Source: Chitinophaga varians (GTDB taxonomy: Bacteria; Bacteroidota; Bacteroidia; Chitinophagales; Chitinophagaceae). Taken from it: a stretch of DNA of 64,000 nt. The notes beneath the pieces are model-generated. The model did no database searches, was not told the DNA's origin, and saw nothing but the letters and a program-made list of their open reading frames with translations. Location: the NCBI RefSeq assembly GCF_014529945.1, contig NZ_JACVFB010000003.1, forward strand, positions 744,001 to 808,000. Reading direction: 5' to 3'. A program made the position numbers and the translations under genes. Shown piece by piece: positions 17,143 to 26,704 of the stretch. Positions within the stretch are counted from its first letter, which is position 1; each line of letters opens with the position of its first letter.

Positions 17143-18177
17143 TTATTTTTTTCCGGGATCTGAAGAAGCCCTGACGATCACAGAAGGTTCCAGCACAATT
17201 TGGCGGGGACTTGCAGAAGGATGGTTGAGTTCCTGCATGAGTACTTCCACGATGTTTTTACCAATCTCGGTAATCGGTTGCGCCACACAGGTAATAGACG
17301 GGCTGTGGAGGCGGAAGAGGTCGTGGTCATCAAAGCTGGCCACGCCAATTTGTGGCCCTATTTCCCATCCGAGGGAACGGATGCTTTCGATGCCATAGAT
17401 GCCGAGGTAGTTGGTGGCGAAGAATACCGCATCCAGACCTTTGATGGAGGTCAGGAATTTTTTGATTTCTGTATTAAACGCTTCGCGTTCCAGTTCAAAC
17501 GGTATCTTTTTGACAAGGCTTTTATTAAAAGGGAGATGATGATCTTTGAGTGCGGCCGTAAATCCTTCGAGACGGTCTTTCATCTGTATCTGGTCGGACG
17601 TGATGGTGACGATCGCGATTTTTTTATAGCCCTGATTGGCCAGGTGGCTGGTAACATTGTAGGCGCCCTGGTAGTTGTCCACTACTACATAGTGGGAGCT
17701 TACATGTGGAAAATAGCGGTCCATCAGCACAACCGGTTTGGAAGTGGCTTTCAGTTGTTCTATTTCCTTGTCCAGGTTTTTGGTAGGGGTCACGATATAG
17801 GCATCTACCTGGCGGTACTTGAGTACTTCCAGGAGTCCCTTTGCTTTTTCGGTATTGTCTTCCGTACTGCCATAGAGCACTTTATAGCCGTGTTTATCGG
17901 CTTCGTCCTCCATTACTTTGGCGAGGCTGGCGAAGAAGTTGTTGGCGATATCTTCCACGATAAGGCCAATGGTTTTGGTTTTTCCGGTACGGAGGCCACG
18001 GGCCAGCTGATTTGGTTTATACTTCAGCCGGGAAGCGATCTTTTGGATTTTTTTACTTACCTGCTCGCTGATCCGTTTCTCTTTCGCTTTGCCGTTGAGC
18101 ACAAATGAGACAGTCGTGGGAGAAACCCCTGCCTGTTTTGCGATATCTTTTATAGAGATTCCTTTCATAGACAACAA
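17143..18177 (-). CDS. LacI/GalR-family transcriptional regulator
   Basis: A 344-residue DNA-binding regulator. The N-terminal LacI helix-turn-helix is clear (ISIKDIAKQAGVSPTTVSFV at about residues 6-25, then the hinge region YKPNQLARGLRTGKTKTIGLI). It is followed by a periplasmic-binding-protein-like effector domain (about 65-335). Such proteins bind palindromic operators and respond to a sugar or similar ligand. It precedes the SusC/SusD genes at 16965-12271 on the same strand and diverges from an AraC-type gene, so it most likely controls the neighbouring uptake genes. Confidence 0.93.
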   Translation of the reverse strand: MLSMKGISIKDIAKQAGVSPTTVSFVLNGKAKEKRISEQVSKKIQKIASRLKYKPNQLARGLRTGKTKTIGLIVEDIANNFFASLAKVMEDEADKHGYKVLYGSTEDNTEKAKGLLEVLKYRQVDAYIVTPTKNLDKEIEQLKATSKPVVLMDRYFPHVSSHYVVVDNYQGAYNVTSHLANQGYKKIAIVTITSDQIQMKDRLEGFTAALKDHHLPFNKSLVKKIPFELEREAFNTEIKKFLTSIKGLDAVFFATNYLGIYGIESIRSLGWEIGPQIGVASFDDHDLFRLHSPSITCVAQPITEIGKNIVEVLMQELNHPSASPRQIVLEPSVIVRASSDPGKK

Positions 18178-18336
18178 ATGCTATATCGATTTAGCCCAGC
18201 GTAATTTACAAAATGAAAGCTGAAATTTACATTCTTGTGCCAATTATTCCAAAAAAGTTGCTAAATCTTATAAACAGGGATGAACAGCGGGATATGACAT
18301 TTAAGGGTCATTTTCCCAATAATGATATTTTTTTAA

Positions 18337-18355
18337 CCAAATTTTAATAATTTGG
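18337..18355. promoter_or_regulatory. Inverted repeat between the divergent regulators
   Basis: CCAAATT (18337-18343), a 5-nt centre TTAAT and AATTTGG (18349-18355) form a perfect 7-bp dyad. It sits in the 251-bp gap between the LacI-family gene (minus) and the AraC-family gene (plus), a natural place for an operator. The plus strand also contains TAATTTG here, a near match to a -7 element lacking one base of spacing. Confidence 0.35.
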
Positions 18356-18428
18356 CAACATTCATAGGACAATGACAATACTAAATAGGGTATTGTCTGG
18401 TAACACCAGTTTAAAAATTAATACTTGA

Positions 18429-19304
18429 ATGAAACCCATTCTTATTAAAGTTGGGGCTTTTGCCGATAATCAGATCACTATTATAGAGCGATGTGATCCG
18501 TATTTTAACACGCCATTTCACTTCCATCCGGAATGTGAGCTGGTGTTTGTTACGGAGAGCCACGGGAAGAGGATTGTTGGGGACAGCATTGAGAGCTTTG
18601 AAGAGGGCGATATGGTGTTTCTGGGGCCACACATCCCCCATGTATGGTATAATGAAGAAGAATATTATAAGGGCGACGAAAACCTGAAAGCCCGTTCTGT
18701 CGTGATTTATTTCCCGAAGGATATTTTTGGTGAGAAATTTTATGGTTTACCCGAAACCAAGGCGCTGAGCGAGCTTTTTCATCGCGCGCAGCGCGGGATG
18801 AAAATTATAGGGCCCACGTACGACAAACTGAAGCCGGAGATTCTCTCTCTTCCTAAAAAAGAGGGGCTGGACCGGATCATCTCCCTGCTCAACATCCTGA
18901 AAACGCTGTCAGAAACACGTGATTGCTACTATCTGGCCAGCACGGGGTATTCCCATGCCTACAATGTAAAAGACAACCACAAAATAGACGAGGTATTCAA
19001 ATATGTCATGAACAATTTCTCCAAAGAAATTTCATTGCAGGATGTGGCCAGCATCACGAACCTCTCACCGCAGTCGTTTTGCCGTTTCTTTAAGAACCGC
19101 ACCAAAAAATCTTTTGTACAGTTCCTCAACGAAGTACGGATAGGCCATGCCTGTAAGCGTTTGACAGAAGAGGACTGGTCTATTGCAGAAATTGCCTATT
19201 CCTGCGGATTTAAGAACCTGTCTAATTTTAACCGGTTTTTTAAAGAGATCGTGGGAAAAACGCCAAAGGAATACAAGAATGAACTGCGGCTAAAAGAAGC
19301 CTGA
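18429..19304 (+). CDS. AraC-family transcriptional regulator
   Basis: A 291-residue regulator. The N-terminal part is cupin-like (PFHFHPECELVFVTESHGKR, about residues 28-47, then GDMVFLGPHIPHVW), which in this family senses a small ligand. The C-terminal AraC double helix-turn-helix spans about residues 185-285 (ISLQDVASITNLSPQSFCRFFK; SIAEIAYSCGFKNLSNFNRFFK; GKTPKEYK). It diverges from the LacI-family gene and has its own position ahead of the sigma/FecR block. The target genes are inferred to be local transport genes. Confidence 0.92.
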   Translation: MKPILIKVGAFADNQITIIERCDPYFNTPFHFHPECELVFVTESHGKRIVGDSIESFEEGDMVFLGPHIPHVWYNEEEYYKGDENLKARSVVIYFPKDIFGEKFYGLPETKALSELFHRAQRGMKIIGPTYDKLKPEILSLPKKEGLDRIISLLNILKTLSETRDCYYLASTGYSHAYNVKDNHKIDEVFKYVMNNFSKEISLQDVASITNLSPQSFCRFFKNRTKKSFVQFLNEVRIGHACKRLTEEDWSIAEIAYSCGFKNLSNFNRFFKEIVGKTPKEYKNELRLKEA

Positions 19305-19436
19305 TAATTTGGTAATTTGATTATTTTTTTATTTGGTTATTGGATTGTTTAGCAACCCTTTGTTATGCCTGTTATCGTTACTGCCAGAGAGAATCAGATA
19401 ATAACCCAATAACAAAATAGCTAAATAACAAAATTT
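19305..19436. repeat. AT-rich intergenic inverted-repeat element 3
   Basis: The left arm (about 19307-19355) carries TAATTTGG, TAATTTGATT and TTTGGTTATTGG units. The right arm (about 19395-19436) carries the imperfect complement (ATAACCCAATAACAAAATAGCTAAATAAC). The element begins directly at the AraC stop codon and may act as a transcript end. Confidence 0.5.
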
Positions 19437-19493
19437 CTTCTTACTTTCATCGATAGTAATTCAACCAAAACATCTAATTGCTACTGTAATTCA

Positions 19494-20084
19494 ATGTTCA
19501 GCAGTTATTCAGATACCCAGTTAGTGTCGCTGCTCAAAAGCGATGACAGTGCTGCCTTTAATGCCATCTATGACCGCTACAGTAAAATGTTGTATCTCTT
19601 TATTTACAGCAAACTGGAGGCGGGGGAGATCAGTAAAGATGTACTGCAGGACCTGTTCGTTTCCCTTTGGGAGAAACGTCATTCCCTTGTACTGAAGGAA
19701 TCGCTGAAATCGTACCTCTATCAGGCTGCCCGGCATAAGATCATCGATATTTACCGGAAAAATGCTACTTACCGGAAGTACCTTCAACAGCTGATAGAAC
19801 ATTTTGATGCGCAGCCGCACTCCGTGGAAGATACGGTGGATTACAAAGCCAGATCACAGGAGCTGTTTGAAGCGATCAACCATCTGCCGGAGAAAATGAA
19901 AGAAATTTTCATGTTAAGCAGATTTGAAAATCTCTCTATAGAACAGATCTCCAACCACCTGGGCCTGTCCCAGCAAACGGTGAAAAACCAGATCACAAAA
20001 GCCCTCAAGATATTACGGGCCAGCTATGCGCAAACAGACGTCATTTTACTCGTTATTTCGCTGATTTTCACTGCCAACCGTTAA
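19494..20084 (+). CDS. ECF RNA polymerase sigma factor (FecI-like)
   Basis: A 196-residue sigma-70 of the extracytoplasmic-function class. Region 2 spans about residues 20-90 (AIYDRYSKMLYLFIYSKLEAGE; VLQDLFVSLWEKR; YLYQAARHKIIDIYRK) and region 4 about 125-180 (HLPEKMKEIFMLSRFENLSIEQ; HLGLSQQTVKNQITKAL). It has the short hydrophobic C-terminal tail common in the Bacteroidota subgroup. It is followed by a FecR anti-sigma gene and an STN-containing SusC gene, so it should be released when that transporter binds its substrate and should switch on the downstream susCD genes. Confidence 0.95.
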   Translation: MFSSYSDTQLVSLLKSDDSAAFNAIYDRYSKMLYLFIYSKLEAGEISKDVLQDLFVSLWEKRHSLVLKESLKSYLYQAARHKIIDIYRKNATYRKYLQQLIEHFDAQPHSVEDTVDYKARSQELFEAINHLPEKMKEIFMLSRFENLSIEQISNHLGLSQQTVKNQITKALKILRASYAQTDVILLVISLIFTANR

Positions 20085-20164
20085 TTTTCACAAAAATATT
20101 CCTGTATTGCCATGGTACTAATTCCACGTTACCACGACTTATTATCATCCAAAAACGCTATCAG

Positions 20165-21184
20165 GTGGACACAGAACAGATAAAAATATTGCTGGAGCGA
20201 TATCAACAGGGGGACTGCTCACCGGAGGAAGCGAAAATCATAGAACAGTGGTTTGAACAGATCAACGCCCATCAGTCTTCCATTGCAGACGAGCATGCGC
20301 TCGATCTGGAGCTGGAAGAAGTGAAGCTGCGTATTCAGGAACAGATCACGCCGGCGCCCCGTGTGCGTCGCCTGCGGCCATGGCTGATATCCACCGCCGC
20401 TGCTGCTGCCGTAGTACTGGCGGCAGGCCTGTTCTGGTTTAACAGCAACCGACACACCGCCACTCCCACGAATGCCCCGCTGGCCCATCACCCGGCCACC
20501 GGCAGCAACCGTGTGGTGAAAGACGGTGTGGTCGAAATCACCACGCCCAAAGGTCATCAGGAAAATATTACCCTGGAAGACGGCAGTACCGTGGCACTGA
20601 ATGCCAACAGTAAGCTGCGTTATCCGGAACACTTCAGCACTACCGAAAGAAGCATATACCTCGACGAAGGAGAAGCCTTCTTCAATGCCGCCCCCGATGC
20701 CAACCGGCATTTTGTGGTACGTACCCCCGAACTGGCCACCACCGCACTGGGGACCACCTTCAACATCCGCGCCTATAGCGCCGAAAATAAAGTTACTGTA
20801 GCCCTGCTCACCGGCAAGGTAAAAATAGACCCGCTGCAGAACAGCCCAACCACCGGCTCCATTGTGCTGCTTCCCAGCGAACAAATGAGCTATGACCGCC
20901 AGCTGCTGAGCATGATCAAAACCACCTTCAGCAAACCGGAGGAAATCATCAGCTGGAAACAAGGTTATCTCGTGTTTAAAGATGCACCCTATACCGAACT
21001 CATGACCGGCATCGAAAACCGTTACGGTGTGACCGTCATCAATGAAAGCAGTAAAACAGCATGGAATTATACCGGCAATTTCAGAAATGAAAGCCTATCC
21101 GAAGTAATGGACATTATCTGTATAGCGAAATCCTTATCATATACCATTAAAAGCGACACCGTTTATCTTGTAAACAAAAATTAG
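20165..21184 (+). CDS. FecR-family anti-sigma factor
   Basis: An inner-membrane regulator of 339 residues. The cytoplasmic N-terminal part (1-75, YQQGDCSPEEAKIIEQWFEQ) would bind the sigma factor. One membrane segment follows (about 77-96, WLISTAAAAAVVLAAGLFWF). The periplasmic FecR domain (about 120-235, TPKGHQENITLEDGSTVALNA) comes next, and then a DUF4974-type C-terminal domain (VFKDAPYTELMTGIENRYGV). The start is a GTG codon, 80 bp after the sigma gene. The transporter gene begins 6 bp after the stop, so the three genes form one signalling unit. Confidence 0.94.
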   Translation: MDTEQIKILLERYQQGDCSPEEAKIIEQWFEQINAHQSSIADEHALDLELEEVKLRIQEQITPAPRVRRLRPWLISTAAAAAVVLAAGLFWFNSNRHTATPTNAPLAHHPATGSNRVVKDGVVEITTPKGHQENITLEDGSTVALNANSKLRYPEHFSTTERSIYLDEGEAFFNAAPDANRHFVVRTPELATTALGTTFNIRAYSAENKVTVALLTGKVKIDPLQNSPTTGSIVLLPSEQMSYDRQLLSMIKTTFSKPEEIISWKQGYLVFKDAPYTELMTGIENRYGVTVINESSKTAWNYTGNFRNESLSEVMDIICIAKSLSYTIKSDTVYLVNKN

Positions 21185-21190
21185 ACTCAT

Positions 21191-24100
21191 ATGAGGGTAA
21201 AGCCTTACCCCATGACATGGTTGATATCCATGGGGTTAATGCTGACATTGCTGCTAGCCGGTAGCTTGAACACCCTGAGTAGCGCGTTTGCCGAAACACA
21301 GCAGCCGCCATCCACGATTGTTGTCAGTATCCAGGCCAAAAACAAAAACCTGGAAGACGTGATGACCGAAATATCGGTCAAAACCGGGCTGAACTTCCAC
21401 TACGACAAAACTGATCTTAACCTGAAAAAAAAGGTTACGCTCAACTGCACCAAAACACCCATTGAAGACGTTCTGGCGTTGTTATCAGCACAAACCGGAT
21501 TGAAGTTTACCCGTATCAACAACAAAATAATTGTAGGAGCCGACATTGACACGGGAGGATCACCAACTGTTGACCTCCTAAAGCACGTTTCACTGGAAAG
21601 AGAAATCACCGGGACCGTACGCGATAATAAAGGCACGCCGCTTCAGGGAGTAACCGTTCAAATAAGGAACAGCAATAAAGGAACACAAACAGACGCCGAC
21701 GCCGGGTTTAGCATCACCGCCAGCCCGGGTGATGTGTTGTTATTCAGTTATGTCGGATACCTGACACGCGAAGTCACTGTAGGCACCAGCAGTGAGCTTA
21801 CCATTACGCTTCACGAAAATATTAAAGCACTGGGTGAACTGATCGTCACCGCATTCGGTATACAGAAAAAATCGAGGGAACTGCCCTACTCCACCCAGCA
21901 GCTGGATGGCGACGACGCTTCCCTGGTAAAAGACGCCAATTTTATGAACAGCATCTCCGGTAAAGCTGCCGGGGTATGTATTACCCGTAATGGCTCCGGT
22001 ATCGGCGGCACCGTCAGAGTGGTGTTGCGCGGCAATAAATCTACCCGCGAGAATCAGCCACTGTACATCGTTGACGGTGTGCCTTATGCCAACTACACCC
22101 CGTCACAGCCACAGGACGTATGGGGCCAGGCCAACAATACCATCGGCGGCGGCGGTCGCGATGGCGGCGACGGCATCTCCAACATCAACCCGGACGATAT
22201 CGAAAGCATCAGCATCCTCAAAGGCGCTTCCGCTGCAGCCCTGTACGGCAGCCAGGCCGCCAATGGCGTGATTCTCATCACCACTAAAAAAGGGAATGCC
22301 GGCAGAAGCCGCATAGACGTGGCCTCCGATTTCACCATCGAGAAGCCGTTGCTGCTGCCGAAACTTCAATACCGCTATGGCCAAACAGAGCCACCCTATG
22401 ACTCTGCCAGCGACCCCAAGCCCGGTTCCCTCGGCAGCTGGGGCGCACCCGTAAAAGCAGCCGATCATGTAAAAGACTTCTACAATACCGGCGCTACCTG
22501 GATCAACACTATTTCGTTCAGCGGCGGCACCGAAACAGCACAAACCTATTTCTCCTATTCCAATACCACCAACAAAGGCATTTTACCCACTAACAAATTC
22601 AACCGACATACTATCAATTTCCGTGAGACGCTCCGGCTACTCAACAACAAGCTGGTGATGGACGCCAATGCGTCGTTCCTCGCACAGTCGTCCACCAACC
22701 GGCTGTCGACCGGACTATACTACAGCCCTATCTCCGGCTTGTATGTCTTCCCGCGCGGGCTGGACTTCGACTCCTATAAAAACCAGTTTGAGTATTACGA
22801 TGCCAAGCGCAGCCTGTATCTGCAAAACTGGTGGAACATCCGTAGCGATAAAGGATGGATAGGACAGGACGATCAACAGAACCCCATGTGGGCGTTGCTG
22901 CGCAACCGCCGGCTGGACAGCCGTTACCGCGGCATGGCCTCCCTTTCGCTCAGCTATCAGCTCAACACCTGGCTGTCTTTCAAGGGACGCGCCAGCTTCG
23001 ATAAATCGCTGGACCAATACGAACTGGAAGCATATGCCGGCACACAGCGGGTACTCGCCGATTCCAATGGCCGCTACATACTCGAAAAAGAATTCAATAC
23101 CCAGCTGTATGCCGATCTCATGGTAAATGCCAGCGGAAAGGTAAACCAATGGCTGCACCTCGCCGGTAATGTGGGCGCCAGCATCACCGACCTCAAAGCG
23201 CATGAACGGTCCTTCAATGGCGCCAATCCCAATGCAGAACCCGGCCTCAATTATCCCAATAAATTCTCACTGTCCAATATCGCCGAAAAATCACTGGATG
23301 CGCAGCATTCCGTGGAGCAAAAACAACTACAGGCCGTCTTCGGCAACGCTCAACTGGGTATCAGGAATTTCCTGTTTCTGGACCTCACCGGACGTAACGA
23401 CTGGTCCAGTACGTTTGCCTTCACCCCTACCCTCGGGAAAGGATACTTCTATTACTCAGCCGGCCTGTCGGCCATATGGACCGATATGTTTAAACTGCCC
23501 AAAGCCTTTAACCTGCTGCGTACGCGCCTCTCCTACGCCAAAGTAGGTAATGACATCGCCAGCTATGCGTCCAACCCCGCTCCGTTCATTATGCAGACGA
23601 CCGCCGGTGTGAGCAGGGTACTGCTCAATCTCCGGACTCCTTATCCCGGTATACATCTTGAGCCGGAAGATAACCGTTCCATTGAAGCAGGCCTGGAAGT
23701 GCACCTGTTCAACAACAGGCTCAATGCAGATATCACCCTCTACAAAAACAATAACTATAAACAATACATGGAAGTGCCCGCACCTCCCGGCTCCGGATTT
23801 ATGACCTATTACCTCAATATGGGCAATATCCAGAACAAAGGCCTGGAAGCCTCCGTCAGCGCAACGCCTGTACAGGAGAAGGGTTTCAGCTGGACCACCA
23901 CCATTAACTTTTCCACCAACCGCAATAAAGTATTGCAGTTGAGCAATAACAACATTGCGGGCGCAGACACCAGCAACATGTTTACCCTCACCGATTTTGG
24001 CGTGAACATGTTTGGTTCTTTCATACAGGAAGGCGGTTCCTGGGGCGATATTTATTCCAACAAGGAACTGAAGCGGAATGAAAAAGGCCAGATTATCGTG

Positions 24101-24673
24101 GATGAAAACGGGAAACTGTCCACCGTGGGCACTTTCAAGAAAGTGGGCAATCCCAGTCCCGATTTTATGCTGGGCTGGAACAACAGTTTCTATTACCGCA
24201 ATTTTACTTTAAGCTTCCTGATCGACGGCCGTTTTGGCGGCAAAGTAATGAGTGTTACCCAGGCGATACTGGATTTTTACGGTGTGAGCGAAACCACCGC
24301 CAAAGCCCGCGACAACGGCGGCATAGCCCTCAACGCAGCGCTGGCAGACGGCACGCCCTATACTGGTAAAATAGATGCCGCCAATTATTACACCATCATC
24401 AGCGGCCGTTCCGGCATTGGAGAAATGTATATGTACGACGCCACCAATATCCGGTTGCGGGAGCTCAGCCTCAGCTATGTAGTGCCGTTGAAGTGGAAGT
24501 GGCTGCGCACCATGCGGGTAGGCGTCATCGGAAGAAACCTGTTTTTCTTTAAACTGGACGCGCCCTTCGACCCGGACATCTCCATGGGCTCCGGCAACGG
24601 TTTGCAGGGTGTAGACGTGTTTGGACTGCCGTCCCTACGCAGTATGGGCCTCAACCTGAAATTCGGATTTTAA
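21191..24673 (+). CDS. SusC-family transporter with STN signalling domain
   Basis: A 1160-residue TonB-linked outer-membrane transporter and transducer. After the signal peptide there is an STN domain (about residues 37-118, NLEDVMTEISVKTGLNFHYD ... TPIEDVLALLSAQTGLKF), then the CarboxypepD_reg domain (about 137-215), the plug domain (GAIL-type segment NGVILITTKKGNAG) and a barrel ending LNLKFGF. The STN domain is the part that contacts FecR in the periplasm, and the FecR gene is directly upstream. It is clearly homologous to the SusC at 26705-29821, which lacks STN. Confidence 0.95.
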   Translation: MRVKPYPMTWLISMGLMLTLLLAGSLNTLSSAFAETQQPPSTIVVSIQAKNKNLEDVMTEISVKTGLNFHYDKTDLNLKKKVTLNCTKTPIEDVLALLSAQTGLKFTRINNKIIVGADIDTGGSPTVDLLKHVSLEREITGTVRDNKGTPLQGVTVQIRNSNKGTQTDADAGFSITASPGDVLLFSYVGYLTREVTVGTSSELTITLHENIKALGELIVTAFGIQKKSRELPYSTQQLDGDDASLVKDANFMNSISGKAAGVCITRNGSGIGGTVRVVLRGNKSTRENQPLYIVDGVPYANYTPSQPQDVWGQANNTIGGGGRDGGDGISNINPDDIESISILKGASAAALYGSQAANGVILITTKKGNAGRSRIDVASDFTIEKPLLLPKLQYRYGQTEPPYDSASDPKPGSLGSWGAPVKAADHVKDFYNTGATWINTISFSGGTETAQTYFSYSNTTNKGILPTNKFNRHTINFRETLRLLNNKLVMDANASFLAQSSTNRLSTGLYYSPISGLYVFPRGLDFDSYKNQFEYYDAKRSLYLQNWWNIRSDKGWIGQDDQQNPMWALLRNRRLDSRYRGMASLSLSYQLNTWLSFKGRASFDKSLDQYELEAYAGTQRVLADSNGRYILEKEFNTQLYADLMVNASGKVNQWLHLAGNVGASITDLKAHERSFNGANPNAEPGLNYPNKFSLSNIAEKSLDAQHSVEQKQLQAVFGNAQLGIRNFLFLDLTGRNDWSSTFAFTPTLGKGYFYYSAGLSAIWTDMFKLPKAFNLLRTRLSYAKVGNDIASYASNPAPFIMQTTAGVSRVLLNLRTPYPGIHLEPEDNRSIEAGLEVHLFNNRLNADITLYKNNNYKQYMEVPAPPGSGFMTYYLNMGNIQNKGLEASVSATPVQEKGFSWTTTINFSTNRNKVLQLSNNNIAGADTSNMFTLTDFGVNMFGSFIQEGGSWGDIYSNKELKRNEKGQIIVDENGKLSTVGTFKKVGNPSPDFMLGWNNSFYYRNFTLSFLIDGRFGGKVMSVTQAILDFYGVSETTAKARDNGGIALNAALADGTPYTGKIDAANYYTIISGRSGIGEMYMYDATNIRLRELSLSYVVPLKWKWLRTMRVGVIGRNLFFFKLDAPFDPDISMGSGNGLQGVDVFGLPSLRSMGLNLKFGF

Positions 24674-24683
24674 AAAACTAACT

Positions 24684-26264
24684 ATGATGTATACACGCAC
24701 ACTTATTTTACTGCAGGTTATCGTCATCCTCACATTGGTCAGCGGTTGTACCGGGAAGTTCACCGATATCAACAAAAATCCATACGACTTTACCGAGAGT
24801 GATCTGAAAGGAGACTATCAGCTGATGGGGGCCCCTATTACCCAGGCACAGTTGTACCTGATACACTATAACCACCCGCCTACCGCACAGCTGCAGCAAA
24901 ACCTCAACGCAGATGTTTTCTCCGGGTACATGATGACGCCCACGCCGTTTGAAGGCAATATCAATAACACCAACTATGGGCTGCTCTACATCTGGAACAA
25001 CAATCCCTGGAACGAGGCTTATCACTGGGTGATGAAACCCTGTGTGTTTGCACAGCAGAAAGCCGGAGACAAGTATCCGGACTTCTATGCCCTGGCCACC
25101 ATTATGAAAGTGGAGGCTATGCACCGTATCAGCGATATCTTCGGCCCTATTATCTACAGCCACTTCGGAGATACCAACAACGAAAACACCTTTGAATACG
25201 ATTCGCAGCAGCAGGTTTATTACACCTTCTTTCATGACCTGGACACCGCCATCAATCTGTTGACCAATTACGTGAACAGCGGCAGTCCCCAACGTTTCCA
25301 GGCCTTTGACCTGGTATACAAGGGCGATTATACCAAATGGATCAAATTTGCCAACACCCTGCGGCTACGGCTGGCTATCCGCATCAACGGGGTGGATAAA
25401 GACAAAGCGCGCAAAGAAGGGGAAGCCGCGCTGAAGCATCCGTTGGGGTTGTTGCAGGATGCCAAAGATATTTTTGCCGTAGACATTTCCCCCGTCACCC
25501 ACCCGCTCAACATCATGTGTTATACATGGGCCGACCTCCGCATGAGCGCTCCCATGGAATCTATCCTCACCGGCTATAATGATCCGCGCCTGCCCCGCTA
25601 TTTTGTGAGTACCGATGAAGGCAAGGATGTATATCATGGTATTCGTAATGGTATCCGTATCTCCCTGAAGGAACAATATTCGGGTTATTCCAAACTGGTA
25701 CGGCTTGACAATAAGATCCAGTACATGGCAGTGGCAGAAGCCTGGTTCCTTAAAGCAGAAGCCTCCCTGAATGGATGGGACGGCGCCGGCAGCGCAGCCT
25801 ATAATTACGAGAAAGGTGTCAGCACCTCCTTTGAGCAATACAGCATCTCTAACGTCAACGACTATCTGAAAAATGACACCAGCAAACCCAGGCCTTATGT
25901 AGACCCCATCAACAAGGACAACAACGTACCGGCAGGCAGCAAGCACCTCAGTACCATTACCATTAAGTGGAATGAGCAGGCTTCGCCCGAAGAGAAACTG
26001 GAACGTATTATCACGCAAAAGTGGATCGCCATGTTCCCCGAAGGCCAGGAGGCGTGGACGGAGTTCCGCAGGACCGGCTACCCGAAGTTGTTTCCCGTAG
26101 TGATCAACAACAGCAATAATACCATCAATAGCGAAAAATTCATCCGCCGCCTGCCCTTTGCCCAGATAGAACAGGTGACCAATCCCAAAGCACTGACGCG
26201 TGCCAAGGCGATGTTAAAGGGGCCTGATACCGGCGGGACACAATTATGGTGGGACACCAAATAG
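24684..26264 (+). CDS. SusD-family nutrient-binding lipoprotein
   Basis: A 526-residue SusD-like_2 lipoprotein with signal peptide ending VSGC (Cys22) and TGKFTDINKNP after it. It begins 10 bp after its SusC partner. Several segments match the second copy at 29848-31479 closely, for example MESILTGYNDPRLPRYF against MESILVGYKDPRLPKYF, and the late ERIITQKWIAMFPEGQEAW block. The pair is therefore the product of a susCD duplication. Confidence 0.93.
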   Translation: MMYTRTLILLQVIVILTLVSGCTGKFTDINKNPYDFTESDLKGDYQLMGAPITQAQLYLIHYNHPPTAQLQQNLNADVFSGYMMTPTPFEGNINNTNYGLLYIWNNNPWNEAYHWVMKPCVFAQQKAGDKYPDFYALATIMKVEAMHRISDIFGPIIYSHFGDTNNENTFEYDSQQQVYYTFFHDLDTAINLLTNYVNSGSPQRFQAFDLVYKGDYTKWIKFANTLRLRLAIRINGVDKDKARKEGEAALKHPLGLLQDAKDIFAVDISPVTHPLNIMCYTWADLRMSAPMESILTGYNDPRLPRYFVSTDEGKDVYHGIRNGIRISLKEQYSGYSKLVRLDNKIQYMAVAEAWFLKAEASLNGWDGAGSAAYNYEKGVSTSFEQYSISNVNDYLKNDTSKPRPYVDPINKDNNVPAGSKHLSTITIKWNEQASPEEKLERIITQKWIAMFPEGQEAWTEFRRTGYPKLFPVVINNSNNTINSEKFIRRLPFAQIEQVTNPKALTRAKAMLKGPDTGGTQLWWDTK

Positions 26265-26704
26265 TCATTTTGTTATTTTTTGATTTTTTGATTTACGAAT
26301 TTTGGTTTTTCCGCAATTCGTAATTTTTTTTTGATGACTGTAGTACCATTTCCATTAACATACGACTTCCTTCCTGTAGTGCTTATGATGCGCTCGTCCA
26401 AATGAAAACATTAGCGAGGTAATTTCATTCAAAATAAAAATTTCATGTAAGAAAAACAGGCACGAAAAACTATAACGGAATCAGCACGGCACACGCGTGT
26501 TGTATATCCGAAGGGGATACCTGTGCTAACAAACCACGTCAACTTATAAAAAACAAGTGGTAAAGGATGGCTTTCGCCATGCTAACGGGGAGCGTATTTT
26601 CCAGGCAGCACGTGACAGCGTATTGTATCAGCAGGCACGCGATACATGACCAAATCTTATCCACAACATTTAAATACCAATTATTAACCAAAAAAAAGGC
26701 AAGT
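26265..26704. other. Gap between the duplicated SusC/SusD units
   Basis: This 440-bp stretch separates the two homologous pairs. It opens with the hairpin terminator at 26293-26332. The rest shows no gene. An open frame reaches upstream from the next SusC to 26567, but its sequence is not signal-like, so I treat it as leader. No good TAnnTTTG element was found, so the promoter of the second unit is not identified. Confidence 0.5.
26293..26332 (+). terminator. Probable terminator after the STN-SusC/SusD unit
   Basis: TTACGAATT (26293-26301) pairs with AATTCGTAA (26315-26323), a 9-bp stem with a 13-nt loop, followed directly by a run of nine T. The stem is built from the same AATTCGTAATT words as the dispersed repeats. 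It is 28 bp after the SusD stop codon. Confidence 0.65.
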
